Positions 32,302 through 43,969 of a stretch of 64,000 nt of DNA are shown in pieces (positions within the stretch are counted from its first letter, which is position 1; each line of letters opens with the position of its first letter). The position numbers and the translations under genes were made by a program. The notes beneath the pieces were generated by a model. It saw nothing but the letters and a program-made list of their open reading frames with translations, was not told the origin of the DNA and made no database searches. This DNA is from Aphrocallistes beatrix (Eukaryota > Porifera > Hexactinellida > Sceptrulophora > Aphrocallistidae): contig OY725488.1 in the NCBI GenBank assembly GCA_963281255.1, positions 6,421,524 to 6,485,523 of the forward strand, read 5' to 3'.

Positions 32302-32737
32302 GGGGACGGGAAACAAACTATTAATGTCTTTAAGCAGAATTGTCGGAGTGTCTCAGGGAGAATATTAGTAGTTTTACTTGTATATAGGTCATTTTATCAT
32401 TATCTGTTATTAATTAGAATCTTATAAAAGGGTCAATCAGTGCATTGTTTTGAGAAGATTTTGACCTCCTCTACTTCCTTCTCTAAAAATAAAACCTCTA
32501 GATAAGACTGAGTTTTTTACTCCTTGGGGGGGCAAAAAACAGATTCGTCCGTGAATAGGTGCAAACTCTACACGAGTTTCAAGCATATGATAAATAAAGA
32601 ATTTGAAGGCATAACTTAATTAATCAACAGCCTATATTTCAATCGTTATTAGGAATTGCAAAATAAAGTAACATTCACTAGACTGATATTAGATAATCGA
32701 GTATATTCTTATTACGGAATATCAGACGAGTAGGATG

Positions 32738-32755
32738 TATAAAAAGGTATAAAAG
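32738..32755 (+). promoter_or_regulatory. Tandem TATA boxes of CA-1
   Basis: TATAAAAA (32738-32745) and TATAAAAG (32748-32755) stand 72-89 bp before the CA-1 start codon, a plausible TATA distance for a short leader. They are the clearest core-promoter motifs in the window. CTCAG lies 8 nt before the ATG. Confidence 0.6.
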
Positions 32756-32826
32756 GGAAGGATATGGTGAATAAACTATCTCAACTACTCAATAATCTGA
32801 CTATATTGGATAACTCAGCGGAATAA

Positions 32827-34010
32827 ATGTTTCATACAATAATTTTCTGCTTTATTGGTTTATTGGGAATAACTGCAGGGCAGCCAAATTATGGATACAT
32901 ACCCCCAACTGGACCAGCTCAATGGGCAGGTATCCAAGCTTCTTACAGCATATGCGGCACTGGAACAAGGCAATCACCCATCGACATAAACACTGCAAAT
33001 GCCCAAAATCGAACAGGTTTAAGTTTTAGGATAGCAAACGCAGGTAACTCTCTAACTGGTGCTCTCGAGAATCTAGCCACTAATGTAGAATATGCGATAA
33101 GTACTCCGGAAGCAAATCGACCATATTTCGCAGCCAGCTACAATGGACTTAGTGGGTATACGGATGGAACGTACGTTTTACAACAATTCCATTTCCACTG
33201 GGGCTCAATTGCTAGTCAAGGATCAGAACATTTAATTAATGGTCAAGCATATGTAGCAGAAGTGCACTTTGTATCACGAAATATATTATACAGTAGTGCA
33301 GACGCGCCAAACATGCCGAACGGGTTTCTAGTTCTAGGTGTTAGGTTAAGAGTGTGCAGTAACAGTCAATTTTATCCTTTATTCGGAACAAATAACTCGT
33401 ATCTGAGTCAACTAAAATATTATCCTAATGAAGTGCCTGACATAACTCTAAGATTGTATGACATATATAATTGCATGAACGAATGTACGACAACCAGGAA
33501 ATACTACATCTATCAAGGCTCCTTCACCACGCCAGCATGTAACCAAGCAGTTACTTGGTGGTTTGCTGAAGATTCGCTTTGCATCTCACAGGCACAGCTC
33601 GATATACTTAGGAGGCAGAAAGTGAACTCAACAGGCCCTGTGTTAACCGACAACTTTCGACCTGCTCAGGACCTCAACGGAAGGGTTGTCATCACGAATA
33701 TATCTATGGTGAGTTGCTAGTACAGTAGAACCTGCATAATCCGACACTCGTTTGAAACGAAAAAACTGTTGGATTATACAGTGTAATTGGTGTCCAACGC
33801 TAACTGGTAGGAAACGATGTCGGATTACGCAGGCATTCCGGATTATGGAGGTTCTACTGCATAAAAATATTAGTTGATTGCCACTTATAAAATTAATAGT
33901 AATGCACACATTCATGCATAACTTTACTTCTCTAGGGTGTCAATCATTTGGTGAGCACTACACTCTTCAGCATCCTGATGCTGCTGGCTCTACTCTTCTC
34001 GTGGATCTAG
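32827..34010 (+). CDS. Alpha-carbonic anhydrase CA-1, secreted, probably GPI-anchored
   Basis: Converts CO2 to bicarbonate. Exons 32827-33708 and 33936-34010, 318 aa. The signal peptide MFHTIIFCFIGLLGITAG is followed by the catalytic domain: Cys in SYSICGTG, RQSPIDI, zinc ligands in QFHFHWGS and AEVHFV, GSEH, and SFTTPACNQAVTWW with the disulfide partner Cys. The usual proton-shuttle His64 is not present (ENLATNVEY). The first exon ends at a strong donor (ATG|GTGAGT); reading through would stop three codons later. The second exon, after TTCTCTAG, encodes GVNHLVSTTLFSILMLLALL and ends with a hydrophobic tail, a typical GPI-attachment signal. The tail exon is my inference from splice sites and phase. 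The 227-bp intron contains a MITE. Confidence 0.88.
33723..33859. mobile_element. pogo/Tigger-like MITE inside the CA-1 intron
   Basis: 137 bp with ends CAGTAGAACCTGCATAATCC and GGATTATGGAGGTTCTACTG; TA precedes the left end. Internal inverted copies of ATAATCCGACA suggest a nested palindrome. Remnants of the same end are found across the stop codon of CA-4 (48944-48983). Confidence 0.8.
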
Positions 34011-34454
34011 CAAGACAAATCCAAGAAAGTCGTACAAGATCTAACTGCTCATCTCATTACGTGATAATTAGTGTTGTCGGTTGGATTTATTTATGTTTAG
34101 AAGTTAGGATTGTCTATTTTTCATGTAAAATGTTTTAGTATTTTAGGCTTCTATTAGATGTTACTCTACTAACTTGTACATTCAATGGTTGATACAGAGA
34201 ATGTTAATAATAGGCGTTGGTATTGTAACTTGTAAATTTGATTGTCAGAGTACTGAAAATATTATAATTGGGTCAGGGAAGAGACAGTTTCACATTCAGC
34301 AGCAGGATTCCGTCATAACACCACAAATAGAATAGCTTTACGTAAGCAATGTTTTCTCAGAATTTCAGGAATTCTAAGAAAAATTCTAAGAATTTGAAAG
34401 ATATCTCAAAAGAGTAACATTATTGATAAATCAAGTAATATTATTAAGAATACC

Positions 34455-34757
34455 AGACAGATTTTGTAACATATCCATGGTACTTTACAAAAACTGTCCC
34501 CCTCCTAAATATACGTACTATGATTTATCATCCTATGTGAAGCCTGTAAATCCTAGCACTTATTTACTTCACTGCTTTGATGACAATGCACAATGAATGG
34601 ATCATGATGAAATTGTTTTTACAAAAAACGGCCCCCTACAAAATCTGTCTGGGGGGACATATTTTGTAGGGGGGACACTTTTTGTAACGTACCATGGATA
34701 TGTTACAAAATCTGTCCGGGGGGACAGATTTTGTAGGGGGGACACTTTTTGTAAAAA
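34455..34757. repeat. Nested palindromic element (TTACAAAAACTGTCCCCC type)
   Basis: A left arm at about 34455-34502 and right arm at about 34671-34717 are near-perfect inverted copies (GTAACATATCCATGGTAC in both). Two further copies of GGGGGGACAGATTTTGTAGG follow to 34757. No coding sequence. Probably a young short transposon with a second copy inserted beside it. Confidence 0.7.
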
Positions 34758-34759
34758 CA

Positions 34760-36307
34760 GAACCTCCTAATAAATATGGTAGTAATTTGATTGAAGAACC
34801 TAAAATAAAAGAATATATTATTCTATTATATAAAATGTGATAAATTCGATTTTATATTTCAATAACTAGATTCATAGCATCAAAGTCAAATAATGATTTT
34901 AAATCATCATATAAAACGCACTTTGCCTGAAAATTTCAGTCCAAACGCGTTCTGACTAGCCAAAACGCGTTTTGGCTGAAAACGCACTTTGACTGCAACA
35001 GATACATAGTGTATTCTAAGTATATCAGCTTACTTGTACATATTTCCATACTCGTGATTATTTTGAATTTCTATTTTTGGCTCCTATTGAAATTAATACA
35101 ATCGAAATCCAGCAACTCAAGAAAACCTACTTTAAATCATTTACTTTCAGTATTCATACTACTTCTAACAAGCATAGTTTATTGCTCTATCGTCGATTTT
35201 TAGCTCTTATTTGATTTACTTTAACCCTCACAGGACATGGAATGTTGAAATGAAAGTGAAAGTTAATTGAAAATGAACTGAAAGTGAAAGTGAAAGTAGG
35301 GTCATTTCTATTTATACCTTTGACCCCAATGTCTTCTAAGGGCTAATTTTATTGTTGAATCAATCAAGTGACCGCCGAATTTTCGATTATTTCGGGTTAT
35401 TTTGAACTTTCGAGTCCAACATTGAAATCTTAAAGATGCAAATCTTGAATTATGCTTCGATAGATCTCAAATATGATTGATATTATACTGTTATGTCAAT
35501 TTTCAATGGTAAAGCATGACTTAATTTCATGTTAGACTCGATTGAACAAATACACTTATTGCAAAAATTATTCTGAGATAGTCCAATTTAAAGTTTCATG
35601 AAGTGGACATCAACCATATTGAAAAAAAATGATAAATGACCCATTTCAGCGAATAAAAATACAAATAAGCCACAAAATGGGATGATATTGATAGCCTAGA
35701 GTCTATAGAATCCAAAAATGGAATAAAAATAAAAATGGGGGGAAAATCTTTCCCGCAAAATGCATCAGTGCAGTAGCGTTAAAGAATCAACAATTTATAT
35801 TATCAACTAAAAATACAATAATGCAGAATATCCCTGTTCCAGTAATAAAGCAAGTTAAAATCACACGGTGAGTTAAAAACGCACGAAACAGGTCTCGCGG
35901 TTGGGTTGGGGCAACGATCAGTATGTCATCAAGGTACATAATCATGGACACACCTTGATTGAGTTGGGAATACTAAGTTGGGCATGTAAAATTTTCGCGT
36001 AGATATTCGAACTGAATCGTAGACTCATAATTTAATTATAAGAAAACACCTACATCCCAATTTTCATATCTCTACGACTTGTCAATTCTTCAATAAATTC
36101 GGATACAAACAAACAAACAAATCATAGCGTTTAATATACTAACTAGTATAAAGATAATATGGACTAGCAGTTAAAATTGAGCAAGTAAATTTGTAACCTA
36201 ATCCGAATTACAGAGAATACTTTCTTGAGTATAGGCATTCCCATTTGAAGATCAAAATCCCCAACAATAACATACTATTTTGAAACAGTTCTTGAGAAGT
36301 AAAGAAA
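34760..36307. other. Intergenic between CA-1 and CA-2
   Basis: No supported gene. A hydrophobic open stretch of 64 codons at 35009-35203 lacks homology and context. Short alternating AAAGTGAAAGTG and AACGCGTTTTG repeats occur near 34940-35300. A retroposon-like repeat tail ending CAAACAAACAAA lies at about 35965-36122 (third copy of the 18858 family). Confidence 0.45.
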
Positions 36308-37649
36308 ATGAATAAATATTTCGTATTTAGTACATCTCTACTCGCTCTATTTGTTTCTATTGGGAAGGCGCAGGAATGGAGCTACTCTCCCCCAACAGGT
36401 CCAGCTGATTGGCCTGACATCAGCCCTAGCTATAGTGAATGCGGAGCCGGCAGGTCACAGTCTCCGATTAATATCGTAATCGCAAATACAGTACAAAATG
36501 AAGGGTCCGGGCTATTGTTCTTTAACAATGACAACGCTAGGACAGGAACTCTCTCAAATAATGGCCACTTCGTAGAGTTTGAAGCTGATGACTTAGAGGT
36601 ACGTCCAGGTAACAATCCTCCTCTTATAAGTATAGTTCACGATGTAAATGACCCATTTTTTGGAGGTAGAGTGGTGGGGGATCACTACTCCGTCTTTCAG
36701 ATTCATTTTCACTGGGGGTCGATTAGTTCTCAGGGGGCAGAGCATTACATAGAAGGTTTGGGAGGTTTAGGAGAAGTGCACATAATATATTTTAATCAAA
36801 AGTATCAGAATTTTAGTCATGCGGAAAATCAAAACGATGGAGTGCTGATATTAGCTTTTCATCTTAAAATTTGTTCAAATTCTGCTTTCAGCGGACTATT
36901 TGGAAATAACAACCAACATCTTGAGATGATACGGGTAAATGGCAGCAGGGAAAGTGGTATATCTTGGAGATTTGCTGATATTTACAACTGTGCAACAGAT
37001 TTCGTATTTTGTATTGAAAGGTTTTATGTTTATAATGGCTCGTTAACCACTCCGCCCTGCTCTCAATCCGTCCTATGGTGGGTGTCAGATCAGCAGCTGT
37101 GCATAACAGACGATCAACTTGAAATGCTAAGGCTGCAGCGAGTGTCTGCCAATGGGGCCTCTCTGTCGAACAACTACAGACCACTGCAGGAGCTCAATGG
37201 CAGGACTATTGTGCGGCTTGGAAATGCTACTCCCAATTCTACCAATACTCCCAATTCTACCAATTCTCCCAATTCCGGATTCTCTATCAATAATGTAAGT
37301 TGACTTCAATTTACTCTACTTATGAAGCAAAGTATCTCAACCTTAGGTTTGGCAAAATTGGGAAACACTCTGTCAAGAATTAGGGAAGTAATTTCGCAAA
37401 CAAATTGAAAAATGTTTACTAAAATACGTATATAAATAAGTATGTATTATAATTTAAAGAGATTAACTAACGTTTTTATAACAATTCGACCCTCAACGAA
37501 TTTAAGGCAAGAATGATTAAGAAATGCTATTCTAAAAATTATTATTAAAAAATTTACATAATACTTCATTAATTCATTTGAATAATCACTAGGTTATGAT
37601 GATTTACTTAGTCTCCTTCTTGGTTCTGATTCAGTTAGTCCTGGCATAA
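36308..37649 (+). CDS. Alpha-carbonic anhydrase CA-2, secreted, probably GPI-anchored
   Basis: Exons 36308-37294 and 37593-37649, 347 aa. Signal peptide (YFVFSTSLLALFVSIGKAQ), then the catalytic domain: disulfide Cys in YSECGAG and TTPPCSQ, SQSPINI, His64-type motif NNGHFVEF, zinc ligands in QIHFHWGS and GEVHII, GAEH, SLTTPPC. All catalytic residues look intact, so this is the best candidate for a fully active enzyme. A Ser/Thr/Asn-rich stalk (TPNSTNTPNSTN) follows. Exon 1 ends at a perfect donor (AAT|GTAAGT). After CACTAG a 19-codon last exon encodes VMMIYLVSFLVLIQLVLA, a hydrophobic GPI-type or membrane tail. The tail is inferred from splice sites, phase and the parallel with CA-1. Confidence 0.9.
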
Positions 37650-38930
37650 GAATGGAACTTGAAGTAACAAGTAAACAGTTGATATTAACATTCAGCTGTG
37701 AGTCATATCTATCTATGTTAGTTCCCCTATGACAATATTTTAGTTTGTATTCTTTGTATTGTTCTAGTGTTAGAATGTATAAATATTTGTATCTCTCAAT
37801 TTGTTTAAGTGGGACTAAGCACACATCGGTGGCTCAAATTGACATTTTAATAAAATCGAGTGTAGATAAGGTCAGGAGGCGGGCTAGGGGAATGATTTTT
37901 CAAAAATACGATTTGCGAATAATTCATTATTAAAATATGTATTGTCTAAAATTCGTACTTTACCACTAGTGTACTGAATCAATTTTTGACATTACTCAAG
38001 GGTAATATTCGTTAAGTCAGCCCAGCTTTAACAATTCAAATGAATCCGCTTGATGTTGAAATAAATGCAAAACATAATACCCCTAAAAACTCTCGATCAA
38101 AATCTAAAGCGAGCAGACGGATGTACGTACGGACGTTCGACACTGATCATGACATAAGGCATCTATGCTAGGAGCTGCACTAAAAATATAGGAGTCGGGT
38201 ATTTCAGCAGAAGTTGGTCACTCACTATACATAGCAGTATGGTCTGCAAACTATGGATGATCTTTCCAAGAAAATCTCTTTAAGGGCATGTAATGCGCTG
38301 CGAGGAATGAATTAATACTACATACAAATATATCGAGACAGTAGTGTAGTGAGATGCCTTATGTCATGATCGGCGAGCAGACGTACGTCGCACGCCGATC
38401 ATGACATAAGGCATCTCCTATACTAGGAGCTGGACTAAAATTGTCGGTAGACAGATCGATAATCCAGTTCCAGTAAATGACTCGAAGGAATGTGAAATGT
38501 GAATATCGGAATACATCTGAAAATACTAATTTTAGAGCATTCTAAGTGCGAAATTTAAAATCTACACATTGAGATACCCTATATTAGCCGTTGATAACTC
38601 ACTTTTAACATAAAACAAGATTTTTCGGACAGATGCCTACTACAAAGATTCAGATAAATAGTACATACTAAAATTCGGACAAATGCATGTGCCCCATACG
38701 TACTACGTAATGTGCTGATCTGAAAATTTAAAGTTTGATGAATTATATGAACACTCACTTGCTAAGAGTAAACAGGACTTAGTATGTAAAAACAAATTTA
38801 GAAAGTAGTGAAAATTTCCTGAAAACTAAGAGAGTTGATACTTAGTAGCGTAGGCTTCAAGTAGAGTCGATTCACTCAACTCAACACAATGAACACACTA
38901 ATGAGTTCACATTTAAAATGAACCCGAATC
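37650..38930. other. Intergenic between CA-2 and MAEL (convergent)
   Basis: 1.3 kb, AT-rich. Three copies of ATCATGACATAAGGCATCT occur at about 38146-38164 (+), 38352-38371 (-) and 38398-38416 (+), forming inverted repeats with CAGACG and TACGTACG boxes beside them. This is likely the remains of a short transposon. No gene seen. Confidence 0.55.
38144..38416. repeat. Inverted/direct repeat cluster, 3 copies of a 20-bp motif
   Basis: The motif ATCATGACATAAGGCATCT is present twice forward and once inverted, each followed by CTAGGAGCTG-like sequence in the forward copies. The inverted copy sits 26 bp from the last forward copy, making a strong hairpin. Confidence 0.75.
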
Positions 38931-41426
38931 CTAGGAAGAAGGTGAGTAGGTGGGTTCACCTTGGCGCGGGATCTGTTGGTGGATGTTATAGAATCCGTTT
39001 TGAGGAGATGGGTTTGGTTTGGGGGCGTGCGGCTCCATCTGGTTGGAGTGAGGCTGGGGAGCATGTGTCTGAGGGTAATGTGCGATCGTTTGAGGATTCG
39101 GAGGGTGTGCCCCGTAATTTTGGAGATATGAGTAGTTGGGAGGGATTTGAGCAGGAAGTGGCGGCTGTAGAGGCGCAGGTGTGGACGCAGTGGGATACGA
39201 TTGCTGAGGAGGCTGAAATACCGGCTGTGTCGCCCTCTGAGGGAAGCTGTAAGAGGCAGCAGCAGGAAACTGAGTCTGAGTTTGTTGGGGATGTCCGAGT
39301 ATATTCGGGTTGTAATTGTTGAACTGATCATAGGTAGCCTGCTGGGGGTAGGAATAGGTGAGCTGGGGAGCGGGCGGTGCCTGGTACTGCGGGTACTGAT
39401 AGGGGGTGGGCTGCGGGGGGGCAGAGGAGACGGCGAAGGAGTTGTATTGGGGTTGGGTTTGTGGTTGAGTGGGGTGAGAAGGAATGGGAGGCTGGATCAT
39501 ACTAGGGACAGAAGGCTGGTAGTTATTTGGAGGCAATTGCTGTTGATAATGATTGACGGAAGGATTAGTTAGCGTGGTAGTGGTGCTGGTAGGCATAGCA
39601 TTATTAAGAGCGGTTGAGTGGGTGTAGGGAGTGGAGTTTGAGGTGTAGGGAGTGGCGGATGAGTGGTTGTAGGGAGTGGCGGTGGAGGGGTTGTAGGGAG
39701 TGGCGGTGGAGGGGTTGTAGGGAGTGGCGGTGGAGGGGTTGTAGGGAGTAGCTGTGGCAGGATTGGGCGGTGGTGGCGAGTAGACATGCTGTTGGTATTG
39801 TGGAGTTGCAGCAGTAGGTTCGGAAAGGTAGGGAGACGGGTTGGGGAGTCTAGCGGAAGAAGGGAGGGGATAGGCAGTGTAGTAGCTGTCTGAAAGGTAA
39901 CTCTGAGGAGTGGGGGCGTAGCCGGGTTTGGGAGGTTCAACGGGAGTGGCAGTGGTCGTGGTCAGGTGTTGTTTGACGGCGGTATCTGCAGATGATCCCA
40001 GATTGAGTGCATTGAATGCTACCTCTGTCCCCATGATCTCTGAGATCTCTGAGTCGCAATCTCGCAGTGTATCGCCGACTGTTCCAAAGGTGGAGGAGGC
40101 GCTACCTATGACAGGAGCGTTGTGGTTCCCTGAAGTAGTGGGGACCTTGTTCCTCGCCCTCCCCCTGCCTATCTTTGCCCCAGGCTTGGGAGAGCTGATT
40201 GGTTTGGCCGACTGCTGAGGGTAGCTAATTGTAGTCGTGTCGGTAGCAAACGAAGCGAGACTTTCGTTGTCCTCGACTTCGTATTTATAGCTCCGAAAGG
40301 GTTTCGACAGCTGTTGAGAAGGGAAGTAGCGGATGTCACGAGAAGGGAACACAACGTCAGAATCCTGCGGACAAGGAGAGAGCACTGTGTGCTGCTGGGA
40401 TTCCTTGACGAGAGGGAGGTGGGTGGGTCCCATGCTGATGTTGTACTTGGGACACAGGTGGTCCGAGAATATGTAAGCATGTCTGTTGACCATTCCCTGC
40501 GAGCAGTGGCGGATTTCTCGCTCCTCGTGCCATGCACAATTCGTCCCCGGCTCGTAGTCAAACGCAGAAGAGGAGAGCATGTCCTTGGCCTCGTGAGGGG
40601 AGGGAGAGATGTCAGAAACGTGACCGGACAGGTCGATCAGGAGGTACTCCAGCACGTACACCTTGAAGAGCTCATGGTCGGTATCTGTCCGTTCTGCGAG
40701 CCACCGACAACAGCTCTCCACCATCTCAGACTCCTCTTTCCGCGCGAAAATGGGCGGGAATTCGTTCTCGCGCTGAGGATTGATGAACTGCTGGAGCTCC
40801 TCCAGAATGAGGACATAGTCACTTTCTGTGTGCTCGAACTTATCTACCGGGATGTTGTGCACCTGCTCGCTCCGATTCTGCGCCTCGTAACGGTAGCCAG
40901 TGGGAATCTTCCCCGGGTCTATGAACTTGTGCCAGGTGCGGATAATCCCGCACTCAATGCTATACTCGATGGCCGCCACTTCACACGGTATATAGTTGCC
41001 CTTTTCGATTTTACACAAGAATTGAAAGTCGATGAAGAAGAAACGGCATTTAGCCGCAGACTTTCCTACCCCGAATCTGGCGCGGGTAAAATGTCGTTCA
41101 GACTTTCTCCGTTCTTCAAGTTGTCCCTTTTCATCTACTCGGTCGGCAATAGGCTCCCCCACGCAATCCAGTCGCGTGTCAGCCACCACCTTCGCCATGC
41201 TGATGCCACTCTTTGAAGCTACCTTCGCCCGCTGATTGAAGTACGACTTGTCTTGTTGTGAGAGAGCAGACCAAAGTGGATTTGCTGTAGTCACCATCTC
41301 GGCCATAGTAGGAACTCGCCGCCCTTCCTCTCTGTATTTGTCGCGCATATCCTGCATGAACATCGCGAAACCATTGGGTTTTGTTTTTTTCGTTACCACT
41401 TTAGTTGTCGGTTGATAACGACTCAT
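38931..41426 (-). CDS. MAEL: Maelstrom, HMG-box plus MAEL domain, long Pro/Tyr/Gln tail
   Basis: Single exon, 831 aa from the ATG at 41426 (MSRYQP). Maelstrom acts in the piRNA pathway and transposon silencing in germ cells. The HMG box is at about 10-75 (KPNGFAMFMQDMRDKYREEG, NPLWSALSQQDKSYF). The MAEL RNase-H-like domain spans about 130-370 (FFIDFQFLCKIEKGNYIPCE, IIRTWHKFIDPGKIP, VHNIPV, CAWHEEREIRHCSQG, YIFSDHLCP), with the conserved Glu/Cys/His pattern visible. The C-terminal half is a low-complexity tail rich in Pro, Tyr, Gln, Ser and Thr, including four or five TATPYNPS-like units. Human MAEL is only 434 aa, so the tail roughly doubles the protein. The gene stands convergent to CA-2. 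Confidence 0.92.
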   Translation of the reverse strand: MSRYQPTTKVVTKKTKPNGFAMFMQDMRDKYREEGRRVPTMAEMVTTANPLWSALSQQDKSYFNQRAKVASKSGISMAKVVADTRLDCVGEPIADRVDEKGQLEERRKSERHFTRARFGVGKSAAKCRFFFIDFQFLCKIEKGNYIPCEVAAIEYSIECGIIRTWHKFIDPGKIPTGYRYEAQNRSEQVHNIPVDKFEHTESDYVLILEELQQFINPQRENEFPPIFARKEESEMVESCCRWLAERTDTDHELFKVYVLEYLLIDLSGHVSDISPSPHEAKDMLSSSAFDYEPGTNCAWHEEREIRHCSQGMVNRHAYIFSDHLCPKYNISMGPTHLPLVKESQQHTVLSPCPQDSDVVFPSRDIRYFPSQQLSKPFRSYKYEVEDNESLASFATDTTTISYPQQSAKPISSPKPGAKIGRGRARNKVPTTSGNHNAPVIGSASSTFGTVGDTLRDCDSEISEIMGTEVAFNALNLGSSADTAVKQHLTTTTATPVEPPKPGYAPTPQSYLSDSYYTAYPLPSSARLPNPSPYLSEPTAATPQYQQHVYSPPPPNPATATPYNPSTATPYNPSTATPYNPSTATPYNHSSATPYTSNSTPYTHSTALNNAMPTSTTTTLTNPSVNHYQQQLPPNNYQPSVPSMIQPPIPSHPTQPQTQPQYNSFAVSSAPPQPTPYQYPQYQAPPAPQLTYSYPQQATYDQFNNYNPNILGHPQQTQTQFPAAASYSFPQRATQPVFQPPQQSYPTASTPAPLQPPLPAQIPPNYSYLQNYGAHPPNPQTIAHYPQTHAPQPHSNQMEPHAPKPNPSPQNGFYNIHQQIPRQGEPTYSPSS

Positions 41427-43969
41427 GCTTGAAGTAGACAATTTCAGCTCGGCTAGTAGTAAGAAAATATATTCGGTTATTTATTTTGACTAAAATATGT
41501 GATGAAACATTTCCTTTTATCAGCTTTCTGGAGAATCTCTGGGATAAGCATACCTAGAAGAGAGGTTTTGTACACATCCTACATTATGCTTTATAATTGC
41601 GTAGGATGATCAATATTCAAATTGACTACTCTGCGGTAAGTACAAATTGATTCTTTATTTTCCTTATCTCAAAAACTCTCCCTTCATATATTTAAAAAGA
41701 AAGTAGCGCATGTGCTGCATTTAGATAAGTAGCGGTTTAAATTTGCTTTTATAATTATTAAAGCATGTTAAGACTTCTTGTCAAATCGAAGAATAAATCA
41801 TAGCATAGATCGCATGCGCTACTTACTTTTAAATAGTTCCTCCCTTTTACTATTTTTTTTAAAAAATTTAGAAATTATGATTCAATAAATTTCAGTCGAC
41901 GAAGGAAATCGATTACAAATCTAATATCACTAATACTCGTATTTTCTTCGTAATTTAGGTTTCCTGCTCAAGGCTAGTACATTATCCTTTCGGTTGGCCT
42001 GTTAGAAGTAGTCCGACAATTGGCAATGTGAAGACTTGTCAACTACTCGATTATTTCTTTCAAATGAAGTGTTCGAGGAATCCCGGGAGGAAGGTGTGTC
42101 AGAGTGGTAGTTCCATATCCCCATTGGGAACAATGGCTACTGGATGATCCACATCCACATGGGAGTGTATGCCCGATACCCGATACAAGTTCGCTCAAAG
42201 TATTCTATTACTTTATCTGCTTCATGCGTGGGAAACTGCGTGAGGAGCTGCGAACAGAGATTGAATCATTCGACGTCATTAGGTATCACCATTTTCATAT
42301 CAGAAATTTCAGGTTTTCGAGCATAATTATACCATTATATACCACTTGCTGTGATAATATAATAGTTTTATTCATACACGAACAAGACTCCTAAAAATAA
42401 CTAAGCATAATCTCTCTGCATTAGTAATTAACTGGTTTTTAATGTTCTCATCCTAAATCTGTATCTCAAATGATAGTGAAAATAGGATATTTTCGATTTG
42501 TCCATTGCATTCCTTAGGGAATCAGCTTCCAATTCGTATATTGGTAGATCCCTCCATCGAATTCTACGCATCAACTAACATATATATTGACTTCTCTAAA
42601 GTATTCTAGTTTTAGGCAGAAGGAATAATGTGTTTTGAAGTGGTTTACTACTACTACCACTACTTTTGTCCCACTTTTTAAGTGACGAAAATTAGCCAAA
42701 AATCAACTAAAGTGGCATGATATTTTTTCAACACGAGCAACTCTATTGAACACCTCCCGTTTACTTTTTCACATTGGTTCTTAATTATTCAACCCTTTAA
42801 TGATCTTATTTTACGATTTTCGTGCTTTTTTTTACTTGTGAGGTAAGCAATGGAACTTACGGTAATTATGGTAACTGACTAAATAATGATTAAAAGTAGA
42901 TCGTTACAGTAGATTCTATTATGACGTCATCATTACGCATAAAAAAAGTGGAAAATTGACATATTTGGTGATTTTTCGAGTGATATCGATTATAACAGTT
43001 AGTCAGATACTCAACCGCTAAAAAGGACGCACATGCATACAGACATTCTGTACGTTATTGTTCTATATTGGCTGAATGCTCACTCAGATGCTCACGCATG
43101 GCGACGTCATTGTCACCTTTCTTTTATTTTGAATTTAACCTTAGTGGCAGTAATCAATATTAGGCGCCTCTGAATTCTTTGATATCCACCCCCGCAGGGC
43201 AACTGATATGGACACGAAGTATTCGCTACTCGCACTTGTTTATAGAGTTAAGACCCACATTTTCATGGCTTCTCCACCTAAAATAATTTAACCGGAAACT
43301 GGAGATCCTTTTTTGCGCGTCATCATGATGACAGCATAGTGACGTGATGATGGCACATAAAAAAATTTCGCCCCAAATAAGTCATCGGAACAATATCCAA
43401 TTTAATTGGTGTGGATAAATTTAAATGGCATCACTATCTCCATTGATATGTCATATGGAATGGAATTGCTATGTTTAATAATAGTTTTATAGTAAAGAAT
43501 ACGGACGCACGGATGGACATCAACTCTTTAGTACTGTGCATCCTATTGGATCATCAATCCAATATAATAGTATAGGAAACACACTAAAACCTAGAAATTG
43601 GATATGTCCAAATAAATGAAGTAACAAGGACTATTATTCCTTTGCTTTTGTTCCTGTCTATAAATATCTGATGCACATCTGTGAAATGAAAAATTCATTA
43701 AATTTTAGGATATATGGCAGAGAACATTGAAGAAGGTTAGTCTCCAATTTTCAAATTTTCAAAGATAAATTGTTTGATACTATAAAATGTCTAGTATTAG
43801 AGTATGCAGCATCTCAGTCAGCAGATCTTTTACTTTGGAATTTCCCGATCAGGAAAAAATCAAACTCATTCATAAAATCAGAAATCGATCCACAAATTTC
43901 CTAGTAAATGCGCAGTCTCAAAAAAAGTAAAATACTTTTATCTACACAACTGTATTGTATTTTTATACT

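Noticed and set aside
35009..35203. Hydrophobic 64-codon open frame between CA-1 and CA-2
   Set aside because: Considered as a tail exon or small membrane protein; no acceptor in phase with CA-1 and no homology.
32827..37649. Horizontal transfer of carbonic anhydrases
   Set aside because: Genes have introns, animal-type secreted architecture and local paralogues; nothing suggests a bacterial source.
39569..39940. Pro-rich open frame TTPPPPLP
   Set aside because: Shifted reading of the repeat encoding the MAEL tail; MAEL frame is far longer and has domains.
42104..42394. 96-codon open frame upstream of CA-3
   Set aside because: No homology, no splice or promoter context.
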